Part shown: piece by piece, positions 53,789 to 60,000 of the stretch
Numbering within the stretch: position 1 is the first letter of the stretch
Layout of the letters: each line of letters starts with the position of its first letter
Assembly (NCBI RefSeq): GCF_963678635.1
Contig: NC_087068.1
Coordinates: 47,881,785 to 47,941,784, forward strand
Length of the DNA: 60,000 bases
Direction of reading: 5' to 3'
From: Symsagittifera roscoffensis
Lineage: Eukaryota > Xenacoelomorpha > Acoela > Convolutidae
Notes under the pieces: generated by a model
The model's database searches: none
What the model was told of the DNA's origin: nothing
Seen by the model: only the letters and a program-made list of their open reading frames with translations
Position numbers and translations under genes: made by a program

Positions 53789-54050
53789 TTCCTCTCAGGA
53801 GCATAAAGCTCCCGGCAGGGCATTTACAAAACAAACGCATACAAAACAGTCCCATACAAAATAGTCCAAAAAATCATACAATGGAGGAAAAACACAGTCT
53901 GATACAAAACAGGGTGCGTCGCCGCTTCGCGGCAATAACTGGCTCTAAACTTCGTTTCAAGTCCTATCCTCTGTTGGCAAGCTCGCAACACGTTGACGCC
54001 ACTGCGGCGGTCTCTATTTTGTTCATGGTAACAAGAGCGCTTCAAGCCTA
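53789..54050. other. GC-rich hairpin island of unit C
   Basis: Hairpins at 53798-53812 and 53921-53933 as in A and B. The sequence is near identical up to GCGCTTCAAG, where about 30 bp are missing. Confidence 0.75.
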
Positions 54051-54214
54051 GATGTTTTTCTTCTATTGTAGAGAACTGTTCTAGCAATAATTTTTCAATT
54101 TTTTTGTAAAGTTTGTATTTTCTAGTTGGGTTGCTAAACGTCTTGCAAAATGTTTTTTCTAATGGAACAAAATTTGATGAAAAAAACTTATACTATGCAA
54201 CCCCAGAACAATTT

Positions 54215-54406
54215 TTACTTTTGATGCTGATATTGATAAGAGGAACGCAATTCAAGCAGTAATCCACTTTTGCATTCCCTTAACCATGTAGGATTTTTAT
54301 TGATGAAGTATAAAAAGGCCTTGCAAACATCTGAAGATGCAATTTTTGAAGCCTTTCTCCAGTGTTCACTTTTAATTAATAAAATATGCGATAAAAAAAA
54401 ATCCAA
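54215..54406 (-). other. Conserved short open frame of the tandem unit, copy C
   Basis: 63 codons matching the frames at 43825 (A) and 48654 (B). No recognised family. Confidence 0.33.
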
Positions 54407-55344
54407 TTACTTGCGCGCGAACATTTTTCTAAACATTGCTTCCAATGAAAAATTGTTTTTTCTTCAAAAATGGTGAAATTTTTGTTTGAAATTTTGATTT
54501 TCCTACATTCATGCAATTAACTTATGTACTTCTCGTAGGTGGAAAAAATTGTCAGCAGTCTCTGGTCTTATACCGTTTTGTGTGTATCTACGAAAGATCG
54601 ATGACTTTAAATCACTGAGCAGGTTAAACGACAAAAAGAAATTAAAAGATGTTCAATAAAAATTAAGCAAAATTTAGCAGATTTTGTTTACAAATGAAGT
54701 GGAAATCATCTAAAAGTTTTGCAAATCGGGCAACAAGTTTTGCAAATCATGGGGGTTGCATTTTTAAAAATGTCTATTGAATAGGTTAGAAATAATCAAG
54801 ATGAAGAGCATCGCGTAGCATGAAATAAGTTTCTCGATTTGCCCTGTTTGATCATTGGCTTACAAAAAGTTTTTTGGGAACATTAATTATGCCTTGTTGT
54901 TCGCATCTCAAATAAAATTTGTTAAAACATCAAACTCCTCAGAACAGAAGGTAGCTGCAATTTCCATAATTGCAAATTGAGAATTTTGCTTATTTGTTGA
55001 ACGTGTTCATTTAGATTGAATAAAAAGCGAACCAGCTATAAATCATAAATCTTTACCTTTTATTCTAGCCAGTCATTTCAGATCACAAGTGCGCATTTTG
55101 TTTTTAATCTGCTGAAAAAACTCCATATTTCTGAATTGAATCTTAATATTGCTAGCCGTTTCACTATTCAGAAGTTACTTTACCAGTATTTTTGGAAAAC
55201 ATCTGTTTTCAGCCCGCTGATCCAAAATATTTGGAAAGCCGCTTTTGGCACTAAAATTTTTCTTTTGAAACCCAATTTCAAATTTTATTAAAATCACTTG
55301 AGACAACACAAAATCAAAAAAAACCAGAACAAAACAATCTGATT

Positions 55345-55563
55345 ATGATACAAGGACACAACAAAAGACAAAAAAGAGGAAAAACACTGATAAAAAAGAA
55401 CAAAAAGTTAAACACAAAAAGAGAATCTCCTCAAAGAGACTGTAAAGTTATACTCAATCACCGCCCTCACCACCCAGACGGCCTAACCCACCGGCCTAAA
55501 ACCACGCTCATGACCGACACTATACTTTTGACGAGAGTTGCTCTAGGTGACCGACTCTTTTAA
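55345..55563 (+). other. Lys-rich open frame of unit C
   Basis: 72 codons, identical in content to the frame at 49734-50000 in unit B but with a later start. Confidence 0.3.
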
Positions 55564-55948
55564 ATAACAGAACCTAAATAAAAACGCTTCTGCGAAAAAA
55601 ATAATAGAACATCATTACTAAAACTGATCCCACTAACAAAAGATATAGATTTATTATGCAATAAAAAAGATTCTCAGAGAAAACGAAAAGAGCAGCAAAG
55701 GGAGATGAAAACTATGGAAACTATGGATACCAACTCTGGAATGGTAAATCTATTGGTTTGTTTCCGTAGTCACAACCCTCTCAGGATTTGAAGTATGGAC
55801 CCAAAATTGCAGCAAAGAGACCCATTGGAGAAGAGCAATGGCCAACTCGATGTTGATTTCAAATACAGATCCTAGAATCTTGGCACCTCGCACAGAAAGA
55901 CCAAACCTCATCTTGCACGTAGTCTCGCTCTAAGCTTGATCTAAAATC

Positions 55949-56191
55949 GTGAAACGATCACTCAAAAGACGATCTACAAAAAAACGAGGCCCACTTCTAG
56001 AACACGAACAATTTCTTCTCTCTACGAAAACAACTCCTTCCTCTTTCATGCAGACACTGCTCCAACAGCTCACAAGAAACTACTCCAAAGAACATAAATC
56101 TCTCCATCCATCCTTCACTACAATATTAAATAGAAACTTAAAACTGTGGAACCAGTTAAACACTAGTATTTATTACCAATTATATTCTTGA
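55949..56191 (+). other. Open frame of unit C, unrecognised
   Basis: 80 codons matching 50386-50628 in unit B. Confidence 0.3.
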
Positions 56192-59101
56192 TATAACTAT
56201 CCCTATAAAATATTTCTTACTAACCAATCATGATCCATAACTAACACTGAAAATTATTTGCAGTGCTGAAATTACTTGTAGTTTCAGCACCAGAACAATT
56301 TGAATACATCTTAGAAGACAGTTGTTCTCCTTTGAAACAGGTTCCATAAACCTAACTCGCGAATACCAGTATACACTAGATCTATTGAGACTAGGAGATA
56401 TACGAGTAAGATTAAGATTGATATTAGACTAAGAAGTTGCACGAATCTATTCGGCCAAAAATAAGATAGCGTGACCAACAGACGGTGTACCTCATCTGAA
56501 ATTACTCTATGTGACCTCTGGCATGCAACCTCCAGTCTGCTACCTCTGGTATAATCTCAAAACCAGTAATTTTGAGAACGGATGGGCCAAAAACTTCAAA
56601 AAATTGGTCAAAATTTTCAAAAAAGTGCCCAAAAACCAAACTGCAGGCTTGTTTTTTCGAACTTTTTTTCGTGCAGCAAAATAAACTTTTTTTTGCTAAA
56701 TAAACAAAAATTAAATCAATTTTAATCCCTGAATGCTCATTATAATTGATTTTTTTTGCTTTTATTGTGTACCTTTTCTCGCGATAAGTGCTTAACCTTT
56801 TCACACAAACGGAGGGATGTATGAAGCCAGGGGCTGGGTTGGTGGTTTACAGGTGATTGTGGGCGTAATGGTGGGTTGCGAAATCAGAATAGTGGGACTA
56901 TGTGAGGGTAAGAACAATTCGGGTGAATGGAGCTACATCAAATAGTTAAGAATTTGTAATAAAAAAACATTCAATCACTAAAACTGATAGCCAGTTTCCT
57001 ACTTCAATATGTCAATATCCTTGTTTTCAGTGGCCTTGTTTTCAATGGCCCTGAACGGTATCACTGAAAAATTAGAAAACTTCAATCGAGTTTTTTCAAT
57101 CAGGAACAAGTCTTTTCAAAACAAAACACGGAGAGAAGAAGTTTCTGGTCCTATTTATGATCATATGAATCTAGATTTACACAAATTGTTTTGACAAATA
57201 TAGCGCGAACCCAAACAGAAAAGCATTTCAACTTAGCGGCAAAAACAACCACAAAAGGATGCCGAGCTGGGATTTTTTTTTTAATTTTCATTTTTATATG
57301 ATCGTTTCTAGCTCAATTTTTCTACGCAAAAATGATTTTAAAGTTTAAAAAAGGAAAAGTTATTTTTTCTAAAAAAACTTTCAGTCAATACAACTGACAG
57401 CCAGGCCCTTATTTCCATATTCCAATGGCCCTGAACGGTATGACCGAACATTGAGAAAACTTCAGTCAAATATTTTCATAGTACTCCAAGGCAACCCGCG
57501 TAGACAACTCTGAAATTGAAGTCGATTTAAATAGTATTTTATACTGATATTATACTGTGTAGAACTCGGTTTACGATAGGCCAATTAGATAAGCTAATCA
57601 ACGTAGAATGTTTTCAATGTAAATTTACGGTAAAAAAAAAACAAAAATCGAGCGCATAAAAAGATGTGAATCAATTTAAGTGGATTATCGCAAGGTAGTG
57701 AAACTGTTTTGTTGAGATCAAAATCTCAACAAAACTGATTTAACCTAAGTTTTTTCGTATGGAAGCTTCAGCATTTTTGTATGCTCAAGAAAATCTGCAA
57801 TTATTGGGTTTAGAGGAGTCCCTTTCAAATTGTGCAAAACTAGAGGTTTCCGCGATAATGAAATTTAAACAAAGATTTTTGAAAACTTTATTTTGACGTG
57901 AACGTTCTAAGCTCATTTTTGCTAGGCAATTAGTGATTTTAAAATTTAAAAATATAAAAAATTGCAAACATTTAGTTATAAGTTATCCCCATAGTTTGTT
58001 TTCAGGCCAATCATCTAAAAAAAAACAGTTGAAAAACTAAAATTTTAGTTCCACTTTTTCTCTAGGTTTGAGAGTCTAAAAAACTGAAATTTTTTGTTCA
58101 TATATTCTGTACATAGTCTATATAAAATGAGCTTACAAAGTTTTGTTAAAAATCGATTTTCAAAACCTTAGGAAAATGAAACCAAATTCGTTGACAAAAA
58201 GGATTTGAATGGATTAGGAACCAATTGAAAATGACTTTAAATCCACATTTTGTATCAAACTAAATCAATTTTAAATCGTTTTAATATGATTTTTTAAGGT
58301 ATTTGCTAGATATTCTGTAAAAATCGATTGCACTCCATTTTTTGTCAGTGATGGGATCTCAATACGGGATTATTTGAAGCTAAAGAAAATCAATCAAACG
58401 ATAATGTTTAAAAGCAAATTTGTCGATGAGTGGGAAGAATCTATCAAAATTTTCTGCATATAAAGAACTGCTACGGACTTTCATTTCACTGAATTATTGT
58501 CATCATTCAAGAACAAGAATCCACTCTCAGCTGTGGTGATGAAGTTCAGCCAACGAAAAAATGAAGTCACAGGCAATTTAGAACCTGCTAAAAACTCGTT
58601 CCACTTTAGTTCCAAGTTATTATTTAGACAAAAATTTGTTTAGTTATTGTAAAGAAGACGAAAAAAGTTTCTCAAATAGCGATGCGAAAGTGATTCATAA
58701 CTTTTTGATGGGATTCATTAGTTGAGCAAAATTTTTCCAATTATCAAAAACAAGCTTTCCTAATTACTTCAGAAACAGAGAGCCTAAACGGAAAGTTTCC
58801 TCATGGAGGTTACCTGCAGGTCCTTTTACTTTTCTCAGTCAAATTTTAGCTATTAAATTTTATTGCAAGGCAGCTAAAAGAGACGTAAAAGCTTGATTTT
58901 TTATAAAGTGTTACAAGTTTCATTGCTAATATTCTTACCAATCAATCCAATTTTCCTGATAAAACCGTAACTCGAGGGCTTGAACAATAGTGGTGAGCAT
59001 AATTCACTGACCACATGCAGATCAAGAGATCAATCCTCCAAGAGTTATGAAAATATGGTCTGTAAAAAAAAACCACCCCGATCATAACTACGCCTCATTT
59101 T

Positions 59102-59704
59102 CTTCAAAAGTCGGCACTAAAATGTTCCTTTATCAGTTAATTCGAAAAATTTTAGCAGTTTTTCCAGGCATCTTCTGGCGTCATTTGTTTCAAAAAATAT
59201 ATATGCAAAAATAATTTTTCTTTTTCATACATTGTAGTACGGTAAAATTTATGTATCAAATGACACTGTTTAATTTTAAAGCAAATCGAAGAGAAACATC
59301 CAAAATAAGATCTGTGTTAATCATTCTTTTAAAATAGTTATTTGGGATTGTTAGATGGGTAGCTAGGCAAATCATTATCTTTTGAAAATCTTTCTACTGT
59401 GAACTGTCCAGCTCAACCATGGCCTTTCATTGGTTCAAGGTTACTAAAAAATAGTTTTTTTTTGAATATTTGAATTCAAAAGACCCACAGTCAAATATAA
59501 CAACATTTTTTTCCGTTTAGTGGATATCATCTCCATGCAATTTTTGATACTGAGAAAAAAGAGGCAATATATTTTTACAAGACGTGTTTGAAATAATTAA
59601 TAATTTTAAGTGAATCACTTGGAAAATTTTTCTTTAGCTGTGATTTGCATCACAAAAGACGACAACACATCTCGGCATCAAATTTGATCTCCAAGCATTA
59701 CAAA
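59102..59704. other. No gene seen
   Basis: AT-rich sequence after the end of the tandem array; nothing supported. Confidence 0.45.
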
Positions 59705-59905
59705 ATTACAAGGATAAACTGTGTATTTTGTTACTCATAAGCAGACTCCGCAACAAGGACGTTCTTTTTGTTCTTATTTTGCTTTTTTGTTTTCTTTGAT
59801 AGTTCCGACAAAAGTTTAACATATTTAAAGCATTGTCTATGAAATTCAGGAATTTACAGACACAAAAACGTACAACTACCCAGTGCACAATTTGGCCTCG
59901 AAACG
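59705..59905. mobile_element. Diverged copy of the 202-bp inverted-repeat element
   Basis: The left end ATTACAAGGATAAACTGTGT and right end TGCACAATTTGGCCTCG match the ends of 15626-15827 in reverse orientation, and the inside has the CCGCAACAAGGACG landmark. The length is 201 bp against 202. Confidence 0.82.
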
Positions 59906-60000
59906 AAAACTTGCAAAAACTCTTTCAATAGTTTTGAAGATACAGGATAGCTGTGAGGCAATTTTTTTATTCGTTTTTGACGTTTTTTTCTCAGTGTAAG

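Larger units (their letters stand above)
53576..59101 (+). repeat. Large tandem unit C (about 5.5 kb)
   Basis: Begins inside a hairpin-ended copy (AAATCTATCCTTTTGTACTT), so the B/C junction lacks the inverted pair that precedes A and B. It then follows unit B to GATCATAACTACGCCTCATT at about 59090. It has a 30-bp deletion after the GC island. Confidence 0.9.

Overview
The window reads as nuclear DNA of an invertebrate animal. It is AT-rich, has spliced exons separated by introns of up to about 10 kb, and is filled with transposable elements. The species and phylum cannot be named from the sequence. No tRNA, rRNA, CRISPR array, bacterial operon or intact viral genome was seen. Every non-coding claim rests on reading by eye; no similarity search was run.

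Region 1 (1 to about 12.3 kb) is one decayed LTR-type retroelement of the Ty3/Gypsy kind on the minus strand. From right to left it has a gag-like region, an aspartic protease, a reverse transcriptase with YLDD, RNase H, an HHCC and D,D-35-E integrase with a GPY-type tail, and a separate 3' open region that looks like an envelope glycoprotein. It is broken by in-frame stops and frameshifts. Its left end lies outside the window.

Region 2 (about 12.3 to 36 kb) holds the best host gene candidate, a plus-strand seven-transmembrane receptor. I propose five exons (16470-16685, 17574-17652, 27776-28032, 34685-34997, 35602-35948) whose splice phases chain together to give 403 residues. They include an ERY motif after TM3 and an NCIIL variant of NPxxY in TM7. 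The introns and the upstream flank are full of short non-autonomous elements: a hAT-type element with an 8-bp target duplication (12877-13260), a 202-bp inverted-repeat element (15626-15827), an element inserted in a 198-bp tandem array (21044-21433), a Mutator-like element with a 9-bp duplication (26273-26549), and many copies of an about 530-bp family with a perfect small hairpin at each end.

Region 3 (36 to 42.5 kb) is repeat territory. It has two copies of a 0.9-1.1 kb segment, each carrying a C-rich minisatellite, a short plus-strand open frame interrupted by one TGA (37916-38341), an old diverged copy of the downstream repeat unit (40880-41580), and a cluster of GCGGAATCCGC palindromes (42036-42361).

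Region 4 (42.5 to 59.1 kb) is a three-copy head-to-tail array of a 4.8-6.2 kb unit (A, B, C). B and C are almost identical, and A lacks about 610 bp that B, C and the old copy share. Each unit has a GC-rich hairpin island near its left end and several short conserved open frames of unknown meaning. The last 0.9 kb holds another copy of the 202-bp inverted-repeat element.
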